64,000 nt of DNA from Gluconobacter japonicus (GTDB lineage: Bacteria > Pseudomonadota > Alphaproteobacteria > Acetobacterales > Acetobacteraceae): assembly GCF_002723975.1 (NCBI RefSeq), contig NZ_BEWO01000003.1, forward strand, positions 62,001 through 126,000, written 5' to 3'. The number at the start of each line of letters is the position of its first letter. Position 1 is the first letter of the stretch. The notes below the pieces were generated by a model that was not told the DNA's origin, did not search any database, and saw only the letters and a program-made list of their open reading frames with translations. Positions 41,972 through 51,421 of the stretch are shown here, in pieces. The position numbers and the translations under genes are program-made.

Positions 41972-44662
41972 ATGAAACAGGTTGGACGCGATCTTCTGGG
42001 CAGCCAGCGCGACCTGTCCGTTAACGGACAGACCTATCGCTATTTCTCCCTTCCCGTGGCTGCGGAGAAGATCGGGGATATTTCCCGCCTTCCCGTCAGC
42101 CTCAAGGTTCTGCTTGAAAACGTCCTGCGCTTTACGGACGGCACGAGCTACAAGGTAGAAGACGCACAGGCCATCGCAGACTGGCTGCGCTCTGCCGGCT
42201 CGACGCAGGAAGTGCCGTTCAAGCCGTCCCGCATCCTGATGCAGGATTTCACGGGTGTTCCAGCTGTTGTCGATCTGGCCGCCATGCGCGACGGTATCCT
42301 GTCCCTCAACGGAGACCCGCGGAAGGTCAATCCGCTCGTTCCCGTGGATCTCGTGATCGACCATTCCGTCATGGTCGATGTCGCAGGCCGTGCGGATGCG
42401 CTTCAGCAGAACGTCTCTCTGGAATTCGAGCGAAATGGCGAGCGTTATGCGTTTCTGCGCTGGGGCCAGCAGGCGTTTGACCAGTTCCGCGTCGTGCCGC
42501 CGGGTGCGGGCATCTGCCATCAGGTCAATCTGGAATACCTGTCCCAGGTTGTCTGGACCAGCACAATCGACGGCGTCACCTACGCCTATCCGGACACGCT
42601 GTATGGCACGGATTCCCACACAACCATGGTCAATGGACTGGGCGTTCTGGGCTGGGGCGTCGGCGGTATTGAAGCTGAAGCCGCAATGCTCGGCCAGCCG
42701 ATTTCCATGCTCATTCCGGACGTTGTCGGTTTCCGCTTGGACGGCAAACTTCCAGAAGGCACAACGGCCACAGACCTTGTCCTGACCATCACGCAAATGC
42801 TCCGCGCCAAGGGCGTTGTTGGGAAATTTGTCGAGTTCTATGGTCCTGCGCTCGACCACCTGCCCGTTGCAGACCGCGCAACCATCGCCAATATGGCCCC
42901 GGAATATGGCGCAACCTGCGGCTTCTTCCCTGTCGATGCGCTGGCACTGGATTACCTGCGTCAGACTGGCCGGGATGAACACCGCATTACCCTTGTCGAA
43001 GCCTATCTGCGGGCTCAGGGCATGTTCCGCGACATATCCACGCCAGAACCGGTCTTCTCTTCCACGCTGTCGCTGGATCTCAGCATCGTCACGCCCTCTC
43101 TTGCTGGCCCGAAGCGTCCACAGGACCGCGTAGAACTGCGCTCTGCCTCCGAGGCTTTTGAGAAGGCTCTGACAGAGACGCTCGGCGTCAAACCGGAAAA
43201 CACCATCGTCACCGCTCCGGTCGCGGGAACGGATTACGCGCTGGAACATGGCTCGGTCGTCATTGCGGCCATCACGTCCTGCACCAACACGTCCAATCCC
43301 GCTGTTCTCGTGGCCGCTGGTCTGGTCGCCCGGAAAGCGCGTGCACTTGGCCTCAAGCCCAAACCCTGGGTCAAAACCTCCCTCGCTCCCGGCTCTCAGG
43401 TCGTGACGGATTATCTGGATCGCGCGGGTCTGTCCGCTGACCTTGATGCACTCGGTTTCGAGACCGTAGGCTATGGCTGCACGACCTGCATCGGCAATTC
43501 CGGCCCGCTGGACCAGCCGCTGGTTGATGCGATTGAAGGCCACAATCTGGTTGCAACGTCCGTTCTCTCGGGCAATCGCAACTTTGAAGGCCGCATTTCA
43601 CCGAACGTCCGCGCAAATTACCTCGCCAGCCCTCCGCTTGTGGTGGCTTATGCCCTGCTGGGCACCATGCGTCAGGACATTACGACCGCCGTTCTGGGAC
43701 ATGCACCGGACGGAACACCCGTACATCTGAAGGACATCTGGCCGTCCAATCATGAAGTCGCGGAACTGGTCGGAACGGCCGTCACGCGCGAAGCCTTTGT
43801 GGATCGCTACAGCCGCATCACCGAGGGCACGCCGGAATGGCAGGCGCTCGGATCAGCCAGCGAGTCCGCAACCTTCAAATGGCAGCCCGGTTCGACTTAT
43901 GTGCAGGACCCACCTTACTTCACGGACCTGAAGGCCGATCCCCAGAACCCGACGGATATTTCCGGTGCCCGCGTTCTGGCTCTGCTCGGTGACAACATCA
44001 CCACGGACCATATCTCCCCGGCTGGCTCCATCGCCGCGTCTTCCCCAGCTGGTGAGTACCTTCAGGAGCATCAGGTTTTGGTCAGGGATTTCAACTCCTA
44101 TGGCTCCCGCCGAGGCAATGATCGCGTGATGGTGCGAGGCACATTCGCCAACATCCGTATCCGCAACGAGATGGCCCCCGGGACCGAGGGCGGCATGACA
44201 CGCCATCAGCCCGATGGCACCCTGATGTCCATCTACGATGCCGCGACCCGTTATGCTGAAGAAGGCACACCACTCGTCGTCTTTGGTGGCAAAGAATACG
44301 GCATGGGCTCTTCCCGTGACTGGGCCGCCAAGGGCACACGCCTGCTCGGCGTTAAAGCCGTGATTGCAGAAAGTTTTGAGCGTATCCACCGCTCAAACCT
44401 CGTCGGCATGGGCGTTCTACCACTGACGTTCGAAGACGGCACAACCCGCAAAACCCTCGGGCTGGATGGTACAGAAACAATCAGCATTTCCGGTATTAGT
44501 GACCTGACGCCCCATAAGACGCTGATCATGACCATTACCCGTCAGGATGGCAGCCAGCAGCAGGTTCCCCTGCTCTGCCGTGTCGATACCGTGGACGAGG
44601 CGGATTACTACCGCCACGGTGGTATCCTGCCTTATGTTCTGCGCGGCATGGCAGCAGCCTGA
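41972..44662 (+). CDS. acnA: aconitate hydratase A
   Basis: This [4Fe-4S] enzyme interconverts citrate and isocitrate. The 896 aa protein has the four-domain AcnA layout: cluster ligands in AITSCTNTSNP and GYGCTTCIGNSGP, the DSHTTMVNGLGVLGWGVGGIEAEAAMLGQP block, and the swivel domain with LLGDNITTDHISPAGSI and KEYGMGSSRDWAAKG. The start is the ATG at 41972, with CAGGGA upstream; a longer frame from 41903 reads back over the icd 3' end. It is co-transcribed with icd and closed by the strong hairpin at 44668-44704. Confidence 0.96.
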   Translation: MKQVGRDLLGSQRDLSVNGQTYRYFSLPVAAEKIGDISRLPVSLKVLLENVLRFTDGTSYKVEDAQAIADWLRSAGSTQEVPFKPSRILMQDFTGVPAVVDLAAMRDGILSLNGDPRKVNPLVPVDLVIDHSVMVDVAGRADALQQNVSLEFERNGERYAFLRWGQQAFDQFRVVPPGAGICHQVNLEYLSQVVWTSTIDGVTYAYPDTLYGTDSHTTMVNGLGVLGWGVGGIEAEAAMLGQPISMLIPDVVGFRLDGKLPEGTTATDLVLTITQMLRAKGVVGKFVEFYGPALDHLPVADRATIANMAPEYGATCGFFPVDALALDYLRQTGRDEHRITLVEAYLRAQGMFRDISTPEPVFSSTLSLDLSIVTPSLAGPKRPQDRVELRSASEAFEKALTETLGVKPENTIVTAPVAGTDYALEHGSVVIAAITSCTNTSNPAVLVAAGLVARKARALGLKPKPWVKTSLAPGSQVVTDYLDRAGLSADLDALGFETVGYGCTTCIGNSGPLDQPLVDAIEGHNLVATSVLSGNRNFEGRISPNVRANYLASPPLVVAYALLGTMRQDITTAVLGHAPDGTPVHLKDIWPSNHEVAELVGTAVTREAFVDRYSRITEGTPEWQALGSASESATFKWQPGSTYVQDPPYFTDLKADPQNPTDISGARVLALLGDNITTDHISPAGSIAASSPAGEYLQEHQVLVRDFNSYGSRRGNDRVMVRGTFANIRIRNEMAPGTEGGMTRHQPDGTLMSIYDAATRYAEEGTPLVVFGGKEYGMGSSRDWAAKGTRLLGVKAVIAESFERIHRSNLVGMGVLPLTFEDGTTRKTLGLDGTETISISGISDLTPHKTLIMTITRQDGSQQQVPLLCRVDTVDEADYYRHGGILPYVLRGMAAA

Positions 44663-44667
44663 GCTTC

Positions 44668-44704
44668 ACCCCTGACGATCTGCTTCGTCCAGATCGTCAG
44701 GGGT
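44668..44704 (+). terminator. long perfect hairpin after acnA
   Basis: A 15-base-pair perfect stem (44668-44682 with 44690-44704, core CCTGACGATCTG) closes a seven-base loop directly after the acnA stop codon. A pyrimidine-rich but T-poor tail (TCTCTCTCG) follows. It should terminate or stabilise the icd-acnA transcript. Confidence 0.75.
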
Positions 44705-44731
44705 CTCTCTCGACCAGCAAGATCTTCTCCC

Positions 44732-45139
44732 ATGACCATTCTTTATAATCGAGCCATACCATCTGCCGAAGAATTCGCTCATCTATTGCGAAGGTCAGGT
44801 CTAGGGGTGCGTCGACCCGTCGATGACCTCGGGCGCCTGCAGCGTATGCTTGATGGTGCAAACCTAACGATTACTGCACGGGATAGTCAGAGCGGAGAAC
44901 TCGTTGGAATAGCACGCTCCATTACGGACGGCGCCTATGCCTGCTATCTGTCAGATCTTGCTGTGCATGAAGATTACAAGGGTCATGGCATTGGCAAGAA
45001 ACTGATCGCGACAACACAGCATCATGCAGGCCCGGAATGTGCCTGCATCCTGATTGCAGCCCCGGGCGCTGTGTCCTTTTATCAGCATATCGGGATGCCT
45101 CAGACAGATCGGGCTTTTGTTCTTCCCAGAACAGCCTGA
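44732..45139 (+). CDS. GNAT family N-acetyltransferase
   Basis: This 135 aa protein has the GNAT core LSDLAVHEDYKGHGIGKKLIATTQHHAG, where K-G-H-G-I-G forms the acetyl-CoA pyrophosphate-binding turn, and a C-terminal beta-bulge region ILIAAPGAVSFYQHIGM. The acceptor substrate is unknown. It is a lone gene between the aconitase terminator and the convergent LysE-type gene, four bases apart. Confidence 0.88.
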   Translation: MTILYNRAIPSAEEFAHLLRRSGLGVRRPVDDLGRLQRMLDGANLTITARDSQSGELVGIARSITDGAYACYLSDLAVHEDYKGHGIGKKLIATTQHHAGPECACILIAAPGAVSFYQHIGMPQTDRAFVLPRTA

Positions 45140-45143
45140 CAAC

Positions 45144-45809
45144 TCAGACCCGGCGTGCCAAAGCGAGTTTCAGGCTGAACAGCAGGAAAACACCACCGGT
45201 CAGACGGTCCATACGGCGCACTACAACGGGGCTAGATAAAAACCGCCCCAACGGGATGGTCAGCGCGACCAGCAGCCCAAGCCATGCGAAGGAAAGCACC
45301 GCCTGAATGGCCGTGAGGAGCAAAGAAAACTCCTGAACATTGACATGTGGCGGAATGAACTGCGGCATGAACGTCATGTAAAACACGCCAACCTTCGGGT
45401 TGAGCAAATTGCTCAGAAGCCCCCGACGGAACGCAACCCCGGCTTCAGGACGGTTTGTGGGCTGTTCGGCCGCCGCTTCTTCCTGTTCATGGGCAAGGGA
45501 AGAACGAGGATGGAGCAACAGCTTGACGCCCATCCATCCCAGATACAGCGCACCCGCCCATTTGACCGCCGTGAACGCTGTTTCGGAGGCTGCGAGTAAT
45601 GCAGTCAACCCAAACGCCGCGCCCAAACCCCAGACGGCAAGCCCAAGACAAATTCCCAGAACGGCCGCCAACCCGGCTTTCCAGCCTGCTGTTGTGGCAG
45701 TTCGCAGCGTCATGGCCGTGTCGAGACCCGGCGTAATTGTGAAGATTGCTGCGGTGGCAGCGAACGCAAGAAGGGGAAGCAGATAGGGATGCATGGCCAG
45801 ACCATACAC
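45144..45809 (-). CDS. LysE/RhtB family amino acid exporter
   Basis: This 221 aa protein has six predicted helices and the family start LLAFAATAAIFTITPGLDTAMTLRTATTAGWKAGLAAVLGICLG. The middle block GALYLGWMGVKLLL and RRGLLSNLLNPKVGVFYMTFMPQFI are also typical. It exports amino acids or derivatives. The GTG at 45809 has GGAAG six bases upstream and was kept. An ATG at 45794 would remove five residues and is the main alternative. Confidence 0.9.
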   Translation of the reverse strand: MYGLAMHPYLLPLLAFAATAAIFTITPGLDTAMTLRTATTAGWKAGLAAVLGICLGLAVWGLGAAFGLTALLAASETAFTAVKWAGALYLGWMGVKLLLHPRSSLAHEQEEAAAEQPTNRPEAGVAFRRGLLSNLLNPKVGVFYMTFMPQFIPPHVNVQEFSLLLTAIQAVLSFAWLGLLVALTIPLGRFLSSPVVVRRMDRLTGGVFLLFSLKLALARRV

Positions 45810-45836
45810 CGGCTTCTTCCGCCCCCCAATCCCCGA

Positions 45837-47417
45837 TCAGGCCAGTTCAACTTCCTTTTCAATAGCCGGCATGCGGATCAGGTAATCAAAGGCCGAAAGA
45901 GATGCCTTTGCCCCCTCGCCCATCGCAATCACGATCTGCTTGTAGGGCACTGTCGTCGCATCACCGGCCGCGAAAATACCCGGTACAGATGTCGCACAAT
46001 GATCGTTGATGACGATTTCGCCATAAGGGCTGAGGTCCAGAGAACCTTTCAGCCAATCTGTGTTGGGTAGCAGTCCGATCTGTACGAACACACCATCCAT
46101 CTTGATATGATGCAGCCCACCATCCGCATCGCTGTAAGTCAGACCAGTGACTTCCTTGCCATTGCCTTCGATCTTCGTGGTGAGCGCACTCATCAGAACG
46201 GTGACGTTCGGCAAGCTCAGCAGCTTATCCTGCAAAACCTTGTCTGCCTTCAGATGCGCCCCACGCTGGAGAAGCGTAACGTGAGATACGATGTTGGCCA
46301 GATCAATCGCAGCTTCCACACCGCTATTACCGCCTCCAGTCACGACAACCGGGCGCCCCTTGTAGAACGGACCATCGCAATGCGGGCAATAGGCCACGCC
46401 CTTCGTGCGATATTCTTCCTCCCCAGGGACGCCAAGCTGACGCCAGCGCGCGCCTGTCGCCAGAATAATCGTCTTGGACCGCAGGGTCGCTCCGCTTTCC
46501 AGAACAATCTCGTGCAATCCACCCGGCTGCTTTGTCGGAACCAGCTTTGCAGCCTTCTGGGACGCAATGATCTGTACATCATACTGGCGCACATGGGCTT
46601 CCAGCGCCCCGGCCAACTGCGGACCTTCCGTTTCCTTCACAGAAATGAAGTTCTCGATGCCAGCCGTATCCATGACCTGCCCACCAAAGCGGTCAGCAAC
46701 CAGCCCTGTCCGCAGGCCTTTACGCGCGGCGTAGATGGCGGCCGACGCACCAGCAGGGCCAGCACCCAGCACGAGCACATCAAATGGTGCCACATCCTTC
46801 AGCTTCGCAGCAGCGCGCTCAACGGAAGAGGCATCCAGTTTGGCGAGAATATCCGCGACCTCCATACGGCCAGACGCAAACGGCTCCCCGTTCAGGTACA
46901 CCTGTGGCACGGAACGAATACCCAGACGCTCAACTTCTTCTGGGAAGTCCGCGCCATCAATCGCCGTGTGATGGATCTTCGGGTTCAGAACGCTCATGGC
47001 GTTCAGAGCCTGCACAACATCCGGGCAGTTCTGGCAGGACTGGGAGAAATACGTCTCGAAATGGAAGTCCCCATCCAGCGCCTTGATCTGTTCAACAAGA
47101 TCGGCCTCGATCTTGGGCGGATGGCCGCTGACCTGAAGCAGGCCCAGAACCAGAGATGTAAACTCATGCCCCATGGGCAGGCCGGCAAACGTCACCTCCT
47201 CCACGGAACCGGCACGACGGATCACAAAGGAGGGGCGGCGCGATGCCGTTCCCGCATCGGAAAACGTCACCTTGTCTGACAGGCTGGCAATATCTTCCAG
47301 CAATCCGCGCACTTCAGCAGAGCGGTCGTCAGAGCCAAGCGTGGCTTCGAGCAGGACGTCGCTCCGCAGGTACTCCATATAGGCGCGCATCTGGGTTTTC
47401 AGGTCGTCCTGAAGCAT
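45837..47417 (-). CDS. ahpF: alkyl hydroperoxide reductase subunit F
   Basis: This flavoprotein reduces AhpC with NADH. The 526 aa protein has an N-terminal double thioredoxin-like region with the active pair in SCQNCPDVV. It is followed by a thioredoxin-reductase-like part with [19 protein letters not shown] (FAD), [14 protein letters not shown], the redox pair in AYCPHCDGP and [17 protein letters not shown] (NADH), then [26 protein letters not shown]. It lies 100 bases downstream of ahpC, and that spacer holds two hairpins. Confidence 0.97.
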   Translation of the reverse strand: MLQDDLKTQMRAYMEYLRSDVLLEATLGSDDRSAEVRGLLEDIASLSDKVTFSDAGTASRRPSFVIRRAGSVEEVTFAGLPMGHEFTSLVLGLLQVSGHPPKIEADLVEQIKALDGDFHFETYFSQSCQNCPDVVQALNAMSVLNPKIHHTAIDGADFPEEVERLGIRSVPQVYLNGEPFASGRMEVADILAKLDASSVERAAAKLKDVAPFDVLVLGAGPAGASAAIYAARKGLRTGLVADRFGGQVMDTAGIENFISVKETEGPQLAGALEAHVRQYDVQIIASQKAAKLVPTKQPGGLHEIVLESGATLRSKTIILATGARWRQLGVPGEEEYRTKGVAYCPHCDGPFYKGRPVVVTGGGNSGVEAAIDLANIVSHVTLLQRGAHLKADKVLQDKLLSLPNVTVLMSALTTKIEGNGKEVTGLTYSDADGGLHHIKMDGVFVQIGLLPNTDWLKGSLDLSPYGEIVINDHCATSVPGIFAAGDATTVPYKQIVIAMGEGAKASLSAFDYLIRMPAIEKEVELA

Positions 47418-47459
47418 CGTTTTCTCCAGCGGTTTTGTAAGAAAAAATTCTTGTTAAAT

Positions 47460-47509
47460 CCTGCCTCCCAAAGAGAGGCAGGAGGATGGTGAGGCTGTCA
47501 TGCCTCACC
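47460..47509 (-). promoter_or_regulatory. two tandem hairpins between ahpC and ahpF
   Basis: GGTGAGGC/GCCTCACC (47488-47495, 47502-47509) and CCTGCCTC/GAGGCAGG (47460-47467, 47475-47482) form two perfect eight-base-pair stems. On the transcribed strand the second is followed only by a weak A/T tail. They could act as a partial terminator or a processing/stability element giving more ahpC than ahpF mRNA. Confidence 0.55.
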
Positions 47510-47517
47510 GGGCACGA

Positions 47518-48081
47518 TCAGATCTTGCCGACGAGGTCGAGGGACGGCTTCAGCGTTGCGCTGCCTTCCTTCCACTTGGCCGGGCAAACTTCACCCGGGT
47601 GGCTTGCGACGTACTGCGCAGCCTCGATCTTGGCGAGCAGTTCTGTCGCGGAGCGGCCAACGCCACCAGCCGTGATCTCGATGTACTGAACCTTGCCTTC
47701 CGGATCGAGCAGGAACGTACCGCGGTCAGCCAGACCAGCTTCTTCGATCAGAACACCGAAGCTGCGGGAGATCGTGCCTGTCGGGTCGCCGAGCATCGTG
47801 TACTTGATCTTGCCGATTGCCGGGGACGTGTCGTGCCAGGCCTTGTGCGTGAAGTGCTTGTCCGTGGAGACAGCGTAGAGTTCAACGCCCAGCTTGTCGA
47901 AAGCAGCCTGGTTGTCAGCGAGGTCTTCCAGTTCCGTCGGGCAGACAAACGTGAAGTCGGCCGGATAGAAGAAGAAAACGGACCACTTGCCGCGGACGTC
48001 TGCGTCCGTGACGGTCAGGAACTTGCCGTCGCGGAATGCGTCGGTCGAAAACGGTGCCAGCGGCGAATTGATGCGAACCAT
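47518..48081 (-). CDS. ahpC: alkyl hydroperoxide reductase subunit C (peroxiredoxin)
   Basis: This typical two-Cys peroxiredoxin of 187 aa reduces hydrogen peroxide and organic peroxides. The peroxidatic cysteine is in [12 protein letters not shown] and the resolving cysteine in [11 protein letters not shown] near the C-terminus. It is the first gene of ahpCF. OxyR is encoded about 2.3 kb away and would be the expected regulator, but no OxyR consensus was found by eye upstream. Confidence 0.97.
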   Translation of the reverse strand: MVRINSPLAPFSTDAFRDGKFLTVTDADVRGKWSVFFFYPADFTFVCPTELEDLADNQAAFDKLGVELYAVSTDKHFTHKAWHDTSPAIGKIKYTMLGDPTGTISRSFGVLIEEAGLADRGTFLLDPEGKVQYIEITAGGVGRSATELLAKIEAAQYVASHPGEVCPAKWKEGSATLKPSLDLVGKI

Positions 48082-48145
48082 CAGAAGGTCTCCTGCTTTG
48101 TCGCTCGTGTTGTGTTGCGGAACCTATGTCCCACAGAATGAGAGG

Positions 48146-48184
48146 GACAGGAAACAGTTCCTGTCAATATGATTGATCGGTCAA
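48146..48184. promoter_or_regulatory. inverted repeats upstream of ahpC
   Basis: GACAGGAA-ACAG-TTCCTGTC is a perfect eight-base dyad at 48146-48165, about 65 bases before the ahpC start. TTGA-TCGG-TCAA follows at 48173-48184. The first could be a leader hairpin or an operator. Neither matches the OxyR ATAG-N7-CTAT pattern. Confidence 0.4.
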
Positions 48185-48248
48185 ACCGAATACAGATCAA
48201 ACCCTCATCACAATTGCCTATCTCATATCAGAGCCGCTGGCCAGACCT

Positions 48249-49367
48249 TCAAGCCCATTGCCGCTGGAAAACCTCAAGCTTTGCAAGGTAGGTTTTCCGT
48301 TGAGCCGAACTGATCCAGGACGCTTCAAAACTGTTGCGCGCCAACGTCAACAAATCCTGCTTGCTAAGGTTTGCATCCCCCTGCGCCACCACAAGGCTTT
48401 CTGCGACGTAGTTACCCTTCATGTAAGCCGGATCATCGGACGCTACCGTTACCTTCAGACCACGATCCAGCATCCCGCGGATGATATTGATATTCTCGCC
48501 ATTTTCCCGCAGCCACCCACAGGCAACAGGGCAGACCGTGAAAGCCGTTCCCCGGCGTTTGGCAATGGCGACAAGATCGGGGCGTTCCAGAATATTGCCG
48601 CCGTGATCGATCCGGTCTGCCTGAATGTCTTCCAGAACCTGGCGGATGTGCTCATGCGTATCGAGCTGATTCAGATCGCAGTGCATCGTCAGGTGGAAGC
48701 CTTCCTTCCTCGCCCGGGCAAAGACCTCCCGGAACTTGTCCGGCGGATTGTTCTTCTCATCTGAATCCAGCCCAATCCCCACAATATGCTGACGGTACGG
48801 AAGCGCACTCTCCAGCGTCTTCATGGCGGATTCAGCACTCAGTTCACGCTCGAAGCAGAGCACAAGCTGAGAGTCGATTTTCAGGTTCTTCCGGGCATCT
48901 GTCTGCGCGCGGGTCAGGCCAGCCATGACCGTCGAAAAGGAAATACCACGATCCGTATGCATCTGCGGATCAAAGAACATCTCCGTGTACAGAACATTCT
49001 GGGATGCAGCCTTCGTCAGATAGGCATAGGTCAGCTCATAGAAATCCTGCTCCTTGAGCAGAACACTTTTGCCTTCATAGAAAATTTTCAGAAAGCTCTG
49101 AAGATCGTGGAAGTTGTAGCTGTCCCTCATTTCTTCCACGGTCTTGTAAGGGAGCGTCACCCCGTTCCGGCGGGCGAACCGGAATTTCATTTCCGGTTCC
49201 AGCGTCCCTTCAAGATGCACATGCATTTCGGCTTTCGGCATGGCGTAAATGAACGCCGTCAGATCGTCAGTGCCGGAAGACGGCACTCCCGCTGCTCGGG
49301 CGCCAAGTGCGAAAGTCCCCGCAAAAAGCGTTGTATTTGCCAGAAAGGCCCTGCGCCCGAACGTCAT
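48249..49367 (-). CDS. exported adenosine/adenine deaminase-like amidohydrolase
   Basis: This 372 aa protein starts with a probable twin-arginine signal (FGRRAFLANTTLFAGTFALGARAAG). The deaminase domain has the metal motif MHVHLEGTLEP, LTMHCDLNQLDTHEHIRQ, RIDHGGNIL, FTVCPVACGW and VASDDPAYM. Where classical adenosine deaminases have HAGE, this one has HCDL, as in a separate purine-deaminase-like subgroup, so the substrate is uncertain. Periplasmic location is unusual for this activity. The start at the ATG at 49367 follows AAGGA. Confidence 0.82.
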   Translation of the reverse strand: MTFGRRAFLANTTLFAGTFALGARAAGVPSSGTDDLTAFIYAMPKAEMHVHLEGTLEPEMKFRFARRNGVTLPYKTVEEMRDSYNFHDLQSFLKIFYEGKSVLLKEQDFYELTYAYLTKAASQNVLYTEMFFDPQMHTDRGISFSTVMAGLTRAQTDARKNLKIDSQLVLCFERELSAESAMKTLESALPYRQHIVGIGLDSDEKNNPPDKFREVFARARKEGFHLTMHCDLNQLDTHEHIRQVLEDIQADRIDHGGNILERPDLVAIAKRRGTAFTVCPVACGWLRENGENINIIRGMLDRGLKVTVASDDPAYMKGNYVAESLVVAQGDANLSKQDLLTLARNSFEASWISSAQRKTYLAKLEVFQRQWA

Positions 49368-49480
49368 CCTGTTTTCCTTCTCATCCTGCCAGCACATTCA
49401 GCCTGACTACCTGACAGGATGTTGCGAAGGCGATCTGATAACAAGCCGAGAAAACAGGATGACCCGAATGGATTTTGCGA

Positions 49481-50212
49481 TCAGGCGGTCAGGCCACCAT
49501 CGACCGGCAGAGACGCGCCGGTGATGTAGGACGCAGCCGGGCTGGCGAGAAGCCCAACAAAATCAGCAATGTCAGCCACCTTCCCGTAAGAGTTCGTGGC
49601 TGTAAAGCTCTGGATTAGTGCGGCACCTTCGCCATCGGCCGGATTAAGATCCGTATCGATCGGGCCGGGTTCTACGACATTGCAAGTGATACCCTTTGGT
49701 CCCACATCACGCGCAACGCCCTTTGCAAAACCTTCCAGAGCAGCCTTCGTTGCTGCGTACAGGGAAATTCCCGGGAAAGGCGCACGAGCACCGAACGCAG
49801 AGCCGATATAAATCAGGCGGCCACCCTGCCCCATGTGCTTCACGGCTTCCATGGTCTCAACCATAACGGCGCGCACATTGAGGTTCAGAACCTTGTCGAT
49901 CTGCTCAACGCTCATCTGATCAATCGGGCCATACGGATAAATACCGGCATTACAAACCAGAGCATCCAGACGACCAAACGTCTCAACAGCCTTGGCCACA
50001 ACGGCAATATTCCCTTCAGCCGTTCCACCATGAGCCTTGATGGCCACGGCCTTACGGCCCTTGGCCTCGATCTGGCTGACAACAGCAGCGGCAGCCGCTT
50101 CGTTGCTGGCATAGGAAATGGCAACATCATAGCCGTCTGCGGCAAGACGAAGTGCGATTGCGGCACCGATACCACGGGAACCACCGGTCACAAGAGCTGC
50201 GCGCTGGGACAT
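49481..50212 (-). CDS. short-chain dehydrogenase/reductase
   Basis: This 243 aa classical SDR has the cofactor motif VTGGSRGIGAAIALRLA, CNAGIY after strand four, the catalytic Ser in IYIGSAFGARAP and Tyr-x-x-x-Lys in SLYAATKAALEGFAKG. PSNVVEPGP-type residues appear as CNVVEPGPIDTDL. Ser and Asn residues near the end of strand two leave NAD or NADP open. The substrate is unknown; a ketoreductase role is typical. It is divergent from oxyR and may be under its control. Confidence 0.9.
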   Translation of the reverse strand: MSQRAALVTGGSRGIGAAIALRLAADGYDVAISYASNEAAAAAVVSQIEAKGRKAVAIKAHGGTAEGNIAVVAKAVETFGRLDALVCNAGIYPYGPIDQMSVEQIDKVLNLNVRAVMVETMEAVKHMGQGGRLIYIGSAFGARAPFPGISLYAATKAALEGFAKGVARDVGPKGITCNVVEPGPIDTDLNPADGEGAALIQSFTATNSYGKVADIADFVGLLASPAASYITGASLPVDGGLTA

Positions 50213-50358
50213 GGTTCTTGATCCTTCCTCTGGAAAATGTGTCGAACCTTATACGCCTCGTACTTCGGTGTGTCTTCCACGCACAGATGAACCTTTGAAT
50301 TTTTTAACAGGTAAAACCGCACTTCCATATTTTTAAGTTCGATCCTATCTATCATTCC

Positions 50359-51291
50359 ATGAGCTATGTTCCCCTTTCCGGCCTGTCCCTGCGAGACATC
50401 GAATATGTCGTGGCGGTGGACGACCTCCGCAATTTTTCCCGCGCTGCCGAACGCTGCGGCGTGAGTCAGGCGGGGCTGTCCGAACAGGTCCGGAAGCTCG
50501 AGCAGCTTCTTGACGTCACATTGTTCGAACGGTCGCGCCGTCACGTCGCGCCAACCCCCGACGGGGAACGACTCATTGCACTCGGCCGCGACGTTCTGGC
50601 AGCCGCACGCAATCTGCTGGAAGCCGCAAGAGCACATACCAGCCCGCTGGATGGTATTTTGCGGCTTGGTGTCATCCCGACGCTCGGGCCGTATTACATT
50701 CCGGGCATCCTCCCCCATTTGCGGAACGACTATCCCAACCTGCATCTTCGCCTCACGGAAGGCATGACTGACACGCTTGTTCATGCTCTGCGAAATAACG
50801 AACTGGATCTGGCCCTGATGGCGCTCCCTGCCCCTTCGGAAGCACTGGAAACCATTCCACTCTTCGAAGAGGCATTTCTGGGTGTCTTCCCTGCGACCCA
50901 TGAACTTGCTGGCAAAAACAAAATCTCTCTGAAACAGCTTGGTCGCCCTGACCTTCTGCTCTTGGAGGACGGACACTGCCTGCGCGATCAGGCGCTCTCC
51001 ATCTGCCCGACCGTTCCCCGTCAACGTGAGCCTCGACTGGCCACCAGCCTCGAAATGCTCTGGCACATGATCGGCGCGGGTGAAGGCTTCTCTCTGATCC
51101 CCAGACTGGCGCTCCGAAACAGAATGGATTTCGAGAGCCTCATCACCGTCCGTCCCCTCTCCGAACCCGAGGCCTGCCGGACGATCGGTCTTGTCTGGCG
51201 TGCCTCAGACCCACGCGCCTCGACATTCAGGGAACTTGGTAAATTTCTGCGTCAAAATGCGCCGGAAGGGTGCAAAATGTATCCAACTTGA
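50359..51291 (+). CDS. oxyR: hydrogen-peroxide-sensing regulator OxyR
   Basis: This 310 aa LysR-family regulator has the HTH DLRNFSRAAERCGVSQAGLSEQVRKLEQLL. The redox region LLLLEDGHCLRDQALSIC has two cysteines (207 and 216) spaced nine residues apart, as in E. coli Cys199 and Cys208, within the GHCLRDQ signature. It should activate ahpCF and related defence genes when oxidised. It is divergent from the SDR gene with 146 bases between start codons. Confidence 0.93.
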   Translation: MSYVPLSGLSLRDIEYVVAVDDLRNFSRAAERCGVSQAGLSEQVRKLEQLLDVTLFERSRRHVAPTPDGERLIALGRDVLAAARNLLEAARAHTSPLDGILRLGVIPTLGPYYIPGILPHLRNDYPNLHLRLTEGMTDTLVHALRNNELDLALMALPAPSEALETIPLFEEAFLGVFPATHELAGKNKISLKQLGRPDLLLLEDGHCLRDQALSICPTVPRQREPRLATSLEMLWHMIGAGEGFSLIPRLALRNRMDFESLITVRPLSEPEACRTIGLVWRASDPRASTFRELGKFLRQNAPEGCKMYPT

Positions 51292-51421
51292 ACCACCAGC
51301 CCTCCATGACGTTCACACTCCGCACAACAGAACACACTCAGGCCCTTAACTACGATCTCAGGAGACAGGCCGGAGACTCTGTGTCTCATCCCGGGTCGAG
51401 TGCAAAGGAAAGAGGCTACCT

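Noticed and set aside
41906-43543. 545-codon open frame antisense to aconitase
   Set aside because: It is opposite conserved aconitase sequence and has no domain or start signal. Third-position GC bias commonly opens this frame.
46107-47279. 390-codon open frame antisense to ahpF
   Set aside because: The same shadow effect; ahpF is certain on the other strand.
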